This document shows, in pieces, positions 9,807 through 21,804 of a stretch of 64,000 bases of DNA (position 1 is the first letter of the stretch; every line of letters starts with the position of its first letter). Made by a program: the position numbers and the translations under genes. The notes beneath the pieces are model-generated. The model did no database searches, had not been told where the DNA came from, and saw nothing but the letters and a program-made list of their open reading frames with translations. Where the stretch lies: assembly GCA_001179505.1 (NCBI GenBank), contig CDMY01001052.1, positions 3,904 through 67,903 of the forward strand. Direction: 5' to 3'. Origin of the DNA: Vitrella brassicaformis (Eukaryota > Sar > Vitrellaceae).

Positions 9807-12085
9807 ATGGTGCCGCCTGTGTAAGTTGAGACGGGAGGGGAGAAAGATAAGCACACCCACCGCAAGTCCTTCGGCCGCCGACGCAGCCCTTCTGGCCGGC
9901 CCTGCCCGCCCTGCTTGTGTGCCTGTGTGTGTGCTGCAGTGAGGGCACCTCCCCGCCTCTATCGGACAACAAGCAAGAGGAAAAACCGAGCTCAGGTGAC
10001 ACAGAGGCAGATCATGTGGGTGTGGGGAGGGGGGAAGGACGGAGGCGCGCACACGCCTACCTGCTGTGCCCTCCCTGTGTGCAGACACGGACAGCACTCA
10101 GCTGCAGTCGGCCACCAGCACGAGTGCGGACAACCCTCCCATGATGCCGCCCTCCGATACCCAGCCAGAGTCCAGCAACGACGCCGCCTCGTCGTCCCTC
10201 CACTCCCCGCCGCCATCCTACACACAGCCCACACACACCGACGAGCACCAACACACACACACCACCACCCACACACACGACAGGCCACCGCCCTCCGTCG
10301 AGAGGGATGACGACTTGGCCGGCAACAACAGCAGCAGCAACAACGAGGGCGAGTCGTCCACCAACAGCAATCACAACGAGGGCGACGAGGGTCTGAGTGA
10401 GAGCGGTCCGGCGAGCGGAGGGCACAATGCTGCGGGCGACGGGGAGAGGCCGGGAGAGGGCAGGAGAGTGAGGAGCGGCAGGGGACGCAATGGCCGCGGC
10501 GGAGGTAAGAGACAGACAGAGACAGACAGACAGACAGACGGACACCGTTCCTGTGTTCTTGATTGGCGTGTGTGTGTGTGGTTTGTTTTGTTTGGTTGCC
10601 CCGATGGGATGGACCCACCAGGTGGTGGTGGCAACGGGGGCGGCGGCGGCAGGTTTCAGCAGGTGTTCCACACGGCAGGTGGGATGCCCGAGTTTGTGGG
10701 CATGAGGACCATCAGAGACAGACCCACACCTGAAGGGTAGGTATTGTGTGTTGTCACTCAAAGAAGCCATCCAGCCAGCCAGCCAGCGCCACACCAACCA
10801 TCACACCAACGAGAGAGCATGTGTGTGTGTGTCGATGGCCAGGTATTACGAGTGCTCGTGGTCGCTGCAGCACGTGCCGCATGACTACTTATACGTGGTC
10901 AGTCACTCGTGTTATGGCCCGCCTGGTGCACCACCGACCTGCCACACACCTCTGTGTGTGTGTGTGTGTGTGTTCAGAAGCAGCCAGGTCGCGACACCAA
11001 GCACTACCAGCTGGTGATGAAGGACGCCGTCAAGAGCAAGATCACAGCCATGGAGTCAAGAATATGCAAGCTACAGGTTTGCAGGCAAACTACGCACACA
11101 ACCAAACAGAGACAGAGGGCCCGGTCCACACACACATCTCATCTGCATGGCATGGGCATGGGCAGTGCCCTCATCCCATGTGATTAGTGTAATGTCTGTG
11201 TGTGTCTGTGTGTGTGGTTGGTTGGTCTGCAGAAGAAGAACGACCTCTTGTCAGATGAGGTCAAGTTCCTGCGCGACGCTCTCAGCCAGATGCACTCCAT
11301 CCACCAGTCGCAAGAGCAGCTCATCCGCAACCTCACATCGCAGCTACCCTCGAGCGGCCCCCCAACCGCCCCCACCACCCACTCCACCCACTCGCCATTC
11401 CCGCCACCCCCACCAGCCGCCGCGGCAGCAGCGGCGGCATCAATGTTCCCCCCATCCACACACGCACCCAGCCAGCAGCCCCCACCGCCCCCCTTCATGC
11501 CGTCGTATCCGCAAGACATGAACCTCAATATTGCGAGGATGCCGCCGCCGCCCCCAACCAGAGGGCCGATGGCGAGCGGCAGGTATGGCGGCGTGGCGAA
11601 TGGGTATGCGGCCGGCGGTGGTGCGATGGCTGGGGGGCCGCTGGTCATCAGCCCGCCTGGGACTGCGGGCGGTGTGGGCGGCAACCGTGTTGTTGGTCTC
11701 GATTATGACGCCGTGTCCGATGGTGAGCTCACTCTTCGGATGGGTAAGCAGGCGATACAGACACGCAGAGACAGAGAGAACGGTTGTCTCACGGGCATGT
11801 GCGTGTGTGTGTGTGCAATCGAAAGGTGATTTGGTGGAGGTGCTGCAGCGTGACCCATCTGGCTGGACGTTTGGTCGGCTGCTGTGGTCGTCCCACCAGT
11901 CGAATGCGCTGGACGCCGGGTGGTTCCCCGACGAGCTCCTCAACACGCACACGCAGCCACCACCGCCCTCGGCTGCAGCAGCTGCTGCTGCTGCTGCTGC
12001 CGGTCCACCTTCACACACACGGGCAACTCCTAATACAGGGGGGAGCGTGTGGAGCAGACAGCCGGGGTATGGCGGCAGGAGGTGA
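9807..12085 (+). CDS. SH3-domain protein with coiled coil and low-complexity linkers
   Basis: Exons 9807-9820 (tentative 14-nt first exon), 9940-9995, 10085-10504, 10622-10736, 10843-10897, 10978-11076, 11233-11743 and 11826-12085 give 509 aa. The first half is Ser/Thr/His/Gly-rich and disordered. A conserved-looking block, PTPEGYYECSWSLQHVP with HDYLYV, runs into a coiled coil (KITAMESRICKLQKKNDLLS and the next 25 residues). A Pro/Ala linker follows. The C-terminus is an SH3 domain split by an intron: GLDYDAVSDGELTLRMGD (ALYDY-like start and the ELxLxxGD strand), then VLQRDPSGWTFGRLL and GWFPDELL. SH3 domains bind proline-rich ligands, often in endocytosis or cytoskeleton scaffolds; role here unknown. 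The first exon is inferred only from a good donor (GTAAGT) and matching phase; the true start could lie elsewhere. Confidence 0.75.
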
Positions 12086-12847
12086 TTGGTGGGGCTTGAT
12101 TCATCTGAGTGCGTGTGGTGAGAGCTTGTGAGTGCCCGTGTGTGTGTGTGTGTGTGTATCGCAACGAGGCCGGCCGTGGTTGGATTGGATGAGTGGGTAG
12201 GAAGAGAAGGCAAGAGAGGGCAAGAGTTTTTTTGGGTCATTCGTTGATTGAGTCAGTCAGTCAGTCAGTCATCGCCCATCATCACATGCACGTATGTTGT
12301 GCATGGCGCGCATGGTGGGTGGGTGATGGGTGCATGATATCCCGGCTGGCCCGTCCGTCCCTTTTGTTTGTGTTTTGTGTGCGTTGCGTGTGTGCAGCCT
12401 GCAGCCAGCCCTTTCTACTGCCCCCCTCCCCTCCCCCCCGTCCCCTTGTTCTGTGTTGCCTAGCTGTCTCTCTACTGTTCGATCCTTGGCTGCTTCATTC
12501 TCGATCCCGCTACCGTCCCTGCACAGGGCTCACTCTCCCTGTGCAGAGCAGGTGGCGGCAAGCGGGGCGAACACAGCAAGGTGCGAACAAGATGTGTCTT
12601 GAGGAACACTGCCCTCCATCACCAACTGCTATGCGTCCGACCTACCGAGATGGCCACAGGTAAGCGAGCGGCTCAGACAGGGCGCTTGCTGTGCGGCCTG
12701 CCTCCATACATGCGTTCCGGCGGCGGCGATCGACTTTTTCCCTCCTCTCTCGGCGAAGGTCTTGTGTGCGTGAGTCCGTGAGTGAGTGCCTAAGGGGCCG
12801 CTCTGACAGCCGCGGTTGTCGATATGGCGGTCTGTTTTCGGGAATTC

Positions 12848-12886
<39 letters not shown>

Positions 12887-14202
12887 GTTTGTGGCTAATT
12901 GCGAGGATGGGCCGATTTTTTTGTCTGTTTGGACACCAGAGGAGAGGGGGGGAGGGGAGGGGAGGGAGCGTCAATCTAGATGGACAGCACCCATATGTAC
13001 TCATTCGGCGAGAGTTTTTCAGCCCATACATCCTACATACCTGACTTCTTGTCTTGTGTCTTGTTCCTTCCTTGGTGTTGATACTTACCACCTACACACA
13101 CTCTCACCCACACCCACACACGCCTACACACCTCCTTACTTCCCCACGCACCCGTCTCTGCACTGCAGGCCTTCGTGCGTGTGCAGAGTTTTTCCACCTA
13201 TGCCATCAGAGGCCCCTTCCTCCCTCCCTCCCTCCCTCCCTCCCTGCCGACACAGCACAGCTGCCATTTTGCTTTTGCTGTCAGGGCACTGCACACACGA
13301 TGGGAGGGCATGGAGGGGGGAGGGGGCCATGTGTCTTGCTCTTCCGCAGAGACACAAGAGTCCATGATTTGTTCAGACGGGGGCCGTGCATGTGACTTTT
13401 TTTGGGTATGCCTGAGTGAGGGTGAATGCGTTGAGTACGCTATGGCGTCGGGGTGCGGTGCGATGGGTTTGTTGATAGCGCGGTGCATGGGCATGGAGGA
13501 CTCCGGGAAAGTAGGAGACGATTCAGTGGATTGAGTGTTATGTTAACTACGCTGACTGCGCACCTCCGTGACGGATTATGTCTGTGTGCGCGTTGTTTGT
13601 CAAGGGGGTGGGGTGGTGTTGCTCTGGTCTGTCTGGGTTGCTCCATCTCCCTCTTCCCCTTCCTCTTGTGCACACGACTGACTGAATGAATGACTGACCG
13701 GTAAGTGGTCGTATACAGTCGATATTCCGATATCGATGCGATGCATGTCTGTGTGTGTCTGTGTAGATTGTTTGCATGGCGTGTTTTAGGGGCGGGGGGC
13801 GGGGTGTGTGGATGTTTAATCCTCACGTCATGGCTGGCTGGCTGGCCCACATACGCGCCGACACACTGACTCTTCAGGGAGGGTATGTGGGCACACACAC
13901 GCACACACACACATGCACACGCTGATCTGACCTCAGCTGACTTACATAATACAGACGTACGTTCTTGGCAGGACCGCCCGGCCCATACAACGAACGGATC
14001 GATCATATGTGGATCATTTCATTCATGTGCAATCAATCGACTGAATGAATGAAGGAATCCTATCATCCTTTACACAGCCAAGCCACAGAGGCCACGACCG
14101 ACAAACACAGCGAGACAATGTCTGTCACAAAACTGAAAACAACAGTGGGCGAAAAAGAGAGAGAGACGAGCACCACTTGCTGGTCTGGTTGCTGGGCGAA
14201 AC
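12086..14202. other. Intergenic, low complexity
   Basis: Convergent space between the SH3 gene and the CDPK gene. I see no protein-coding pattern or tRNA. It contains a TC/TG tract near 12848-12888, CTCC repeats near 13216-13246 and (CA)n near 13890-13915. Confidence 0.55.
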
Positions 14203-17200
14203 CTACACCCCATGCATATGCAGCACGCCGGGCGAGTGTCCCTCCGACGCGTTGGTGCTCAGCTGCGATTGCCGCCTGCTGTCGTCGGAAGAACGATCCA
14301 CCTTCGTGCCCTCCGGCTGACCTTTCGGCGACCCAACGGGCACTAGGAACGAACCAGACGGACTCGACACAATGCTGTCAAGGGCAGCGCCGAGCAGAGT
14401 GAAGCTGGCCGACAGCCGCTGCTCGTCCAGCCCTCTGGTCCTGATGGTCTGTGCGGGCGAGACAGGGCTCAGATGTGCCTGTGGGGAGATCTCTGGCGAC
14501 ATTTCTGCGGATGATGTGTCGTCGTAGCGGGGTGTGGCGAGGCCTCTGAATGAGGGTGTGCCTGAGTAGAGGAGGGATGCGTGTCGCCGGGAGGCTTCGT
14601 TGAGGTCGAGGAGGGGTCGGTGTGGGGTCACGTCGGTGCTGTCGTCTTCCTCTAGGAGGGCCATGAAGTCCTGCAGACACAACAGACAGACAGACAGACA
14701 GATGAGGAGATGGGACCGGAAGACGCCTGTGGTCGTGGTCACCTCAAAGTCGATGAATCCCTGGCCCTTCGAGTCGGCCTAAGATACCACACACACCAGA
14801 CAATGCCTAGACACGCCAGAGACGTGTGTGTCGCCATGTCTCTGTCATGTTGACGTGCCCGTGTACCTGTTGGATAATCTCTCTGACTTTCTGCCGCCGT
14901 TCCTCGCGGTCCTGCAGCTTGCCCGTGACCCTGAAACTACGCCTGTCAGTCAGCAAAAGACACAGAGGCCGCGCCTGCCCGCCCAGATATTAGGAGACGT
15001 ATTCTGCTTACTACCCACCTCTTCATGCCTCGCTCCAGGGCAACCAGCAAGTTCTCTTCGGATATCTTCCCATCTGCAAACAACCGAATAAGCCACTGAG
15101 ATGCCCTACGTTGGAGAGTGGCCGCGTGCAGGTGCTCGCCTCTGTTCAGATCAAATGAGTCGAACACCTCTCGGCACGTGTCGCGATTCAGGTACACCTG
15201 CAGACCGACCGACAGACCGACAGACCGACAGACCGACCGACAGACCGACAGACCGACAGACCGACAGACCGACAGACCGACAGACCGACAGACCGACAGA
15301 CCGACAGACCGACCGACCGACCGACAGACAGACAGGGGTGATGGTGTGTGTATGCGGTGACCATGTCTCCCTCTATTGGCTGACCTTGCGGTCCAGGCAG
15401 CAGGCCAGAAAGTGCGTGTAGGATATCTTCCCCCTGACAAACAGAACAACCGTGGGGAGAGATCACCGTGTTTCATGCAAAGGCGATGGATGAGCCATGT
15501 GTCATTCATGCCCATTGGTGGGTGCATTATTACTCACTCGTTGTCCGAGTCCACAGTCTCGGCCAGCTTGATCATGTCGTCAGGGAAATCACGCTCGGTG
15601 AGCACCTCTGTCACCTGCGACAGCGATATGGTGCCTGTAGGTAGTATACACACAAGCACGACCAAGAGAAAAAGAGAATTTCCCCTGTCATCTAAATGAA
15701 GCGTGTCTCACCGGTGCCCTCGGTGTCCAGCTGCTCGAATACGAACCTGACAACAAACAGCAAACCGGCCAGGAATGAATCGATGAAGGGATCCGATGCG
15801 CGGTTGAGACGCGCCCACCTGAGGCCTTCAATGTCGGCAGCCTTGACTCGCCTGGCCAGTGCAGTGAGGATCATCCGACGGAACTTCTTCTGCTTGCGGA
15901 AACTCGCACACCGCTGAATCGCCTCCTGCGTCAGGCCCTGAGAATCACACGACACAAGATGCGAAGCAAATGACGACAGCGCTCACGACGATGCCGTCTC
16001 TTCCAACTGATCGCTCACCGTTAGTGCACGCACGCGGCTGAGGGAATTGGCGGGGCTGTCACAGGTGGCCGCGAACTATATCCACACGGAAGCCGCCGGT
16101 CGCAGGAATGGAACGAAGGATGGATGGCTCGAGCTCACCAGTCTGAACCATGGGTGGCTGTAGGCCTGCAAGGCTGTCAGGCGGGTCTCGGGATTGCGGT
16201 CAAGCAGGCCCTTGATCAAATCTGAGAGGAGGAGGGCAAAAGCAGCATTTGGTTCACGTCGATTGGAGTTCACGCCGCTCACCGATCACTTCGGGTGAGC
16301 GATGTTTCCAGTCATGCTCGTGGAAGACAAGATCGCCTGATCACCCGCACCAGCATGCTGCTGGCGACTTCTGAGTGCTGCTGCTCTGCGATTCTCACCG
16401 TCAGTGATCTGGCGGATGGTGGCTTGTGCCGTCTGACGCCTGATCGACATCAAGGAAGAGTCTCGCTGCTTGGTTATGTCACCTGCCCGTCTTGCTGACC
16501 CGAATGGTGTGTAGCCGCAGAGGCTTGTGTACAGCACCACACCAACAGCCCACAGGTCGCACGCCTGAATGCACCGCACACAGACGCCAATCACCACGCC
16601 ATCCTCGCCCACCTTGCTCCGGCACCGACCTTGTTAAGTGGCTGTCCCGTGATGGTCTCTGGCGCCATGTAGTCAGGCGTCCCTTCGATGCTCCACACGT
16701 CAAAGTCGTCAGGAGCTGTTTGATACACACTATTGATAATGGCATGAGACATGATCGTCGCCCACCAAGGTATGTCTTGGCGAGGCCGAAGTCGATCATC
16801 TTGATGCGTCCCTTGGGCCCCTCAACGTCGAACAGGAAATTCTCAGGTTTGATATCTGCAAGGCAGGAAGGAAAGATATGGCGATTCTATGGCATGCGCT
16901 GCATACCGCGGTGGATGACGCCTCTGCCGTGGGAGTAGCGGACGGCAGAGAGAATCTGACGTGTCCACGCATCGATGTCCATAAGTGCATCGATCAAGCA
17001 TGCACTGCCTCCTCACCTGCCTGAAGTACAGAGCCACAGTCTCCTCGTTGAAGTGCTCCGTGATCGCTATGCGGTCAAATAGCTCCCCACCTGACATTAT
17101 ATCTCAGCCCGAACCTCATTCAAGAAATGCATGCCTTGTTTGCTGATTTTGTCTGCTGCTACCTGAGCAGATTTCCATGATCATATAAAGGTTGAATTCG

Positions 17201-19390
17201 TCCTCAGTGGTCTCGACCAGCTTGATGATGTTTGGGTGGTCGAGCCGCTTCATAACCATGACCTCCAGACGCAGCGCCGCCATGCTCTCTGCAAGGAGGC
17301 TCTTGCGGATGACCTTACAGGCGTACACTTGGTCTGACAGCAGGTGCCGCACCGGCCACACCTTCCCAAATGCACCTGCCACCACAACAATGGAGCCGAG
17401 ACACCTGCGCATGATGTCTCGACATACACACACCTTCGCCGATCGGCTTTGCTCCCATTTCATAGTCCGCCAAGCCCACATGCTTTGATGGTATACACGT
17501 CTACAGCGAATCAACAAGACCATTAGCTCACCTTGTGCTGTTTGTGACATGCGTCTCTTCACTTGATGGTCAAAGAAGAGACTCTCCCGCACCCTTTTCC
17601 TTGCAAAATGGACGTCATGTTGCTCTTCCTCGTCGCTTGAATGCAGGTCGACGAGTGTCGCGTAGGGAGACCTCCCGCCCATCTCCCCATATGCAGCATC
17701 GGAGGCACGAGCTGGCAACCCAAGCGACAGTGCTGGGTCCTTGTTGGGCATGCCCGACTCGTCTAGATGGCTCGACCGACCAATGAGCAGGAGAGGAAGG
17801 GCCAACGCGGGCCGTGGCGCCTCGGCGGGCCTGCACGCGAAATGAACGTCCATTCTCCTATCGGAGTCGTGTCTCCCTCACTCACTCATGCTGGTCTGCA
17901 CCGGACGCCTTTCTGACAATACTGAGTCGTGAGGACCGGCGCCGGCCGCTGTGGCCTGATGGTTGTGAGACGTGTTCCCCGTCCTCGTATCCGGCGCGCC
18001 TGCTTCGAATGCTGCTGATGGGCAGTAGCAGAGTCGACGATTGAGCTGGGGCGGCACCAGGAGTGTACGTCACGTCCTGAAGCAACACCGAGCCCTTTCT
18101 GACAGCGTCCACCCTGCACTCACAAGAAGGCACGGCTCGATCTCTATTCACACTTATCAAATACGATCTGTGATCTCTTTCCCGTCTTACGGATTGGCGA
18201 CAATGACATCCGATTGAGGGCTCAGCATTGTGTCATCGACTTCGAGGAAGATCTCGTCGTCCCCTTCATCCCTCTCCTCATCTTCCTGCTCTACAACGAC
18301 CTCCAGGAGAGGGTGGGCTACAGCAGGAGACGTCACCGGGGCGAACTTCGGTACTCTTGGGGGCAGGTCGGAGACACCTGCTTGCTGAGACGTCTCCTCG
18401 TGCCCCACCTCTGGCTCATCTGGCACACCGAGCAAGATAAAGTGGTTGACGAACTCACTGGTTGGCTCGCTGCACTGAGACTCTGAGCGAATGAGAGAGA
18501 CAGGGCTCTTATGGCATAATGTGTGGAGGATCTTCTCGTTCTTACTAACTCCGAGACGACGAATCTGTAGTCCGGTCGTCCTGAGGAGTCAGCCGCCGAG
18601 AGGAGACGATTGAGTACCGGTGATTTCTCTTGGTTTTGCTCTCTGGGGACGTGCCAAAGAGCGACACGGCCCGGCGCAAAGGGCTCTGAGGCAAAGGTCG
18701 TGAGGCGGCACCCAAAGGGCTCCCGGGAGCGAATGCATACATGAGATGAGGGGACACATTCAACCCTGATCACAGACACAAGGTAGCCACATGCACATTG
18801 CTGACAATGGTCCACTTCGCTCACTCACCCCATGAGTCGAAGACAATGCAGTCATGAAGAGGGACGGTGAGGACACGGTTGCCTGAAATCACATTACACA
18901 TTCATTACATGCACCTACACAAGAGATCACATCCTTCTACCTTCGAAGGACTCGCATATGAACCGTTCCTCGACTTCAGCCGACGTCTCGTCATCGCCAG
19001 TGGTGCCTTTTCTAGTGGGCACTGGGAAGCGGGCCCGCAAGACATACTTGTACTGTATCTGCCCGTTCGCCGCAAACCGGTGATGCACGCTGCCCGAACG
19101 ACCAGATCTGTCAACAGCACACACACCATAATACGGTACGTCGGAGCCCATCTGTCGGCGTGTTCTGACCCATCGGCTGATCTGTTGAGATCTCCGAGGC
19201 AGTTTTCCTCGAGAATGGCCCAGTTGCCCAACGCAGGGTCGTCTCCAGTGATGAAAAGCGCCATCTCGGCGCCCCTCGCTTTGTTCAGGAGGTCACCCTC
19301 GTCGCTTCCGAGATAGACGCTGCACATGAACGCCACCGAGCTTGTTGGACGGCTCTTCTGGCGGTCACTGCTGCTCATGTGCCCTGCCAT
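14203..19390 (-). CDS. Calcium-dependent protein kinase with N-terminal CBM20 starch-binding domain (CDPK2-like)
   Basis: Twenty-six exons, 1140 aa: 19170-19390, 18941-19107, 18829-18882, 18550-18765, 18191-18482, 17886-18143, 17563-17857, 17434-17500, 17163-17375, 17017-17090, 16907-16955, 16766-16855, 16630-16715, 16399-16564, 16283-16336, 16139-16221, 16019-16075, 15819-15937, 15712-15746, 15538-15634, 15385-15433, 15140-15197, 15019-15073, 14867-14930, 14743-14778, 14203-14670. CBM20: about 20-147 (ALGNW, QIQYKYV, EGNRVLTVP). A 365-residue polar linker follows. Kinase about 513-795: GEGAFG, K544, HRDIKPEN (D636), DFG (D657), TPDYMAPE. The junction helix FRKQKKFRRMILTALARR is the autoinhibitory segment; four EF-hands span 861-986. 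The same architecture in Toxoplasma CDPK2 controls amylopectin turnover (established); that role is inferred here. The donor of exon 7 and acceptors of exons 6 and 8 are the least certain. The intron 15074-15139 uses a GC donor. The start could lie upstream in the gap. Confidence 0.92.
15201..15336. repeat. Minisatellite of CAGACCGA units inside a CDPK intron
   Basis: About 136 bp of near-perfect 8-bp (with 4-bp variants) tandem units fills most of the intron between the EF2 and EF3 exons of the kinase gene. On the coding strand it reads as TCGGTCTG repeats, ending in the acceptor. It has no spacers and is not a CRISPR array. Confidence 0.85.
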
Positions 19391-19450
19391 CCCTTTCCGG
19401 TGTATTGAGGCAGAGAGAGAGAGAGGGGGGGGGGGGGGGGGGGGGGGGGG

Positions 19451-19750
19451 NNNNNNNNNNNNNNNNNNNNNNNNNNNNNNNNNNNNNNNNNNNNNNNNNN
19501 NNNNNNNNNNNNNNNNNNNNNNNNNNNNNNNNNNNNNNNNNNNNNNNNNNNNNNNNNNNNNNNNNNNNNNNNNNNNNNNNNNNNNNNNNNNNNNNNNNNN
19601 NNNNNNNNNNNNNNNNNNNNNNNNNNNNNNNNNNNNNNNNNNNNNNNNNNNNNNNNNNNNNNNNNNNNNNNNNNNNNNNNNNNNNNNNNNNNNNNNNNNN
19701 NNNNNNNNNNNNNNNNNNNNNNNNNNNNNNNNNNNNNNNNNNNNNNNNNN
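19451..19750. other. Assembly gap of 300 N
   Basis: Exactly 300 N preceded by (GA)n and 26 G residues (19425-19450). The real length is unknown. The true 5' end of the CDPK gene may be inside. Confidence 0.98.
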
Positions 19751-19801
19751 GGGGAAGGGAAAGATCGCCGGGGATTGGGGGCGAGACGGGGGCCGGGCGA
19801 T

Positions 19802-20045
19802 CGGTGCAGGGCATGGAGCTGCTGCAGCCGGTGAGCATTGTCCACAGCCACCAGACGGAGGCTTCCCATGCACTTCGTTGGGTGGGTTTCTTTGCGGGAC
19901 TTTGCCCCACGAGACTGTACATGTATGTCCTGCACGTGCTCCTTTTCTGGGTGTTTGTCGGTGCAGGACATGGAGCTGCTGCAGCCGGTGAGCATTGTCC
20001 ATGGTGACCAGACGGAGGGCCTGGCTTCCCATGCACTTCTACTGG
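19802..20045. repeat. Tandem repeat, period about 157 bp, next to the gap
   Basis: A block beginning CGGTGCAGG at 19802 recurs at 19959. The shared core covers the words CATGGAGCTGCTGCAG and CCGGTGAGCATTGTCCA, then CAGACGGAGG and TTCCCATGCACTT with a small insertion in copy two. It probably continues into the gap as an array. Both copies keep one frame open (MELLQPVSIV), but I do not recognise a protein and do not call a gene. Confidence 0.7.
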
Positions 20046-20731
20046 GTGGATGCACTCACTGCCCCGGCCACGGGGCTTTGCAATTAATTGGCGGCCAACA
20101 GCTGTCCCTGTGTGTCACTTCTGCTGGACTTAAGGCTTTAAGTGATGACAAGAACCACACGGACCACTGCCATTGCGGCGGCGTGCTCTTGCATTGCTCT
20201 GTCAACCGCAATGCAAGTGGGGCTTCCTGCGACAAAGCCCGTGAGATGCAATACGTACATGTGATCATTGTGATACCGTGTCATGACTTGCTCTGATCTC
20301 TGTCCGACCTGCCGCATGTTCTCTTGCTGACTCTGTCCGACTGCCGCTGCATGTTCACATATGTCGCAGTGACCGATAGCAATTGGGTGTCAAAATGCGG
20401 ACGAAGTGCGGATCTGTGCTTGCTGATGTCCTCAATTGTAGGTTCTTGGCTGGATTCGCACACGTGGCAGAGATCCACGCATTCACCAAAGGAGTGTTCG
20501 GCGCAAGCTTGACCTGTTTTGTCTCATGCGGTCGAGCGGTTTCACGGAGTCTTTCAGCGAGCTTGGACCCGTTTTGTCTCAGATCTTGCGAGCGACTTTG
20601 CCCATTCTTCTCTTCTTTCCATTCCATCCTCACACAAAGAGCATATCGAAAGGGAGGATCCGGGACAAGCGGCACCACATCTGCTCACAGCTCGCATCTC
20701 TCTCTCCTCTCTCTCTCTCTCTTCGCAAGCC
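20046..20731. other. Upstream region of the glycine-rich membrane protein
   Basis: No gene recognised. It has fewer simple repeats than other spacers. A (CT)n tract lies at 20697-20722, just before the start codon, and could be a 5' UTR or promoter element. Confidence 0.45.
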
Positions 20732-21804
20732 ATGATGCATTGCCGTCCTCTGATCTCCGTCGTTATCGCCGCTTCCATCATCTCATCGGCCACGGCAGGA
20801 GAAGGCAATCTCAACCGGCGTAACTTGAAGGGTGGCGGCGGCGGGTTCGGTGGTGGCGGAGGAGGGTTCTCTGGCGGTGGCGGAGGGGGAGGTGGCTTCG
20901 TCGCTGTTCACTCTAGCGGAGGTGGCGGGAGTGGTGAAGGCAAACCATGGACTACCACCCACACTATCGTTTGTAAGCATGTGGCCTGTCGCATCACAGT
21001 AAGCGCATGGCACAGCGAACTTGTGATGAATCCGCGTGTTGTGTGTTATGTCTGCAGTCAGCTGTTTGTTCGGCATCCCCATTCTCTGCTGCATCGGGTG
21101 GTGTGTCGGGTGCTGCATCAAAGGGTGTGTGGAGGGGGGCAACATACAGCAGCAACAGCGGCTGGCCAGCAACCGCAATGACCGCATCAAGCCCACCGTC
21201 ACCAAGACGCCCCCTCAGTCTGGCACCTGGTGGGCAGCTACATCGGCTCCTTCGGTTGGTGTACGCTTGTATATGTCCTGCTGTGTGTGTGTGTGTGTGA
21301 TGTGGGTGCGTCAGGTTGGGCAGCTACATGGAAAGAGGCGTCAGCTTTACCACCACTTACAAGCTGACATTCGGTGTGGACGGCACTGTCACGGGCACTG
21401 GCAATGATGCCGACGGCGACTTCACCGTCAACGGCGTCTACAACACGACCACAGGCAAGGTGTCCTGGAGCGAGAAGTCTCGGTGGAGAAACCTCGCTGT
21501 CGACGTGACCGGCTCATTCGACGCCCAGTATCGGTCCATCTCCGGCCGCTACACAGCAAACACGGGCGTGAGCAACACCATGACCATTCGGCTCGCCACG
21601 GCCGACCCGATGACGCAGCCCGTGCCCATCCCTCATCCCGGCATGACTCGCACCGAGGCCCCATCCCCTGCCCACACAGCACTGACTGTGGCGCCGACAG
21701 AGCCCGACCGAGAGCCGACGATCGATGGCAGATCAGACACGACGGCGCCTTCTTCATTTGGTGGTGGGCAGGACAGGCAGCCGGCGGTTATCACGAGGTT
21801 CTGA
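20732..21804 (+). CDS. Glycine-rich, cysteine-rich-TM secretory-pathway protein with C-terminal beta domain
   Basis: Exons 20732-20972, 21058-21229 and 21315-21804 give 300 aa. Residues 1-22 are a signal peptide (ISVVIAASIISSATA, cut near AGE). A Gly-rich stretch with GGGGGGG runs follows (about 33-70). One transmembrane segment, FSCLFGIPILCCIGWCVGCC, holds five cysteines and ends in KGC; palmitoylation is possible. After a QQQQ-containing linker, SGTWLGSYMERG opens a domain of alternating strands with GTVTGTGNDADGDFTVNGVY and TGSFDAQYRSISGRYTA, reminiscent of small beta-rich W-G-Y/dG-G-d domains common in protist proteins. I cannot assign a family or function. The last 50 residues are Thr/Pro-rich. 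The second intron donor (GTGGGC) is chosen because it keeps W-L-G-S-Y in frame. Confidence 0.75.

Noticed and set aside
15019-15197. Unspliced reading through the CDPK EF3 region
   Set aside because: The open frame inserts RGEHLHAATLQRR and more into an EF-loop. A GC-AG intron restores DLNRDGKISEEN exactly.
15201-15336. CRISPR-like array
   Set aside because: Units are 8 bp with no unique spacers, in a eukaryotic intron; it is a minisatellite.
19326-20055. Frames of 220 or more codons spanning the N gap
   Set aside because: They depend on unknown bases. Only the part 3' of the poly-G, used by the CDPK, is supported.
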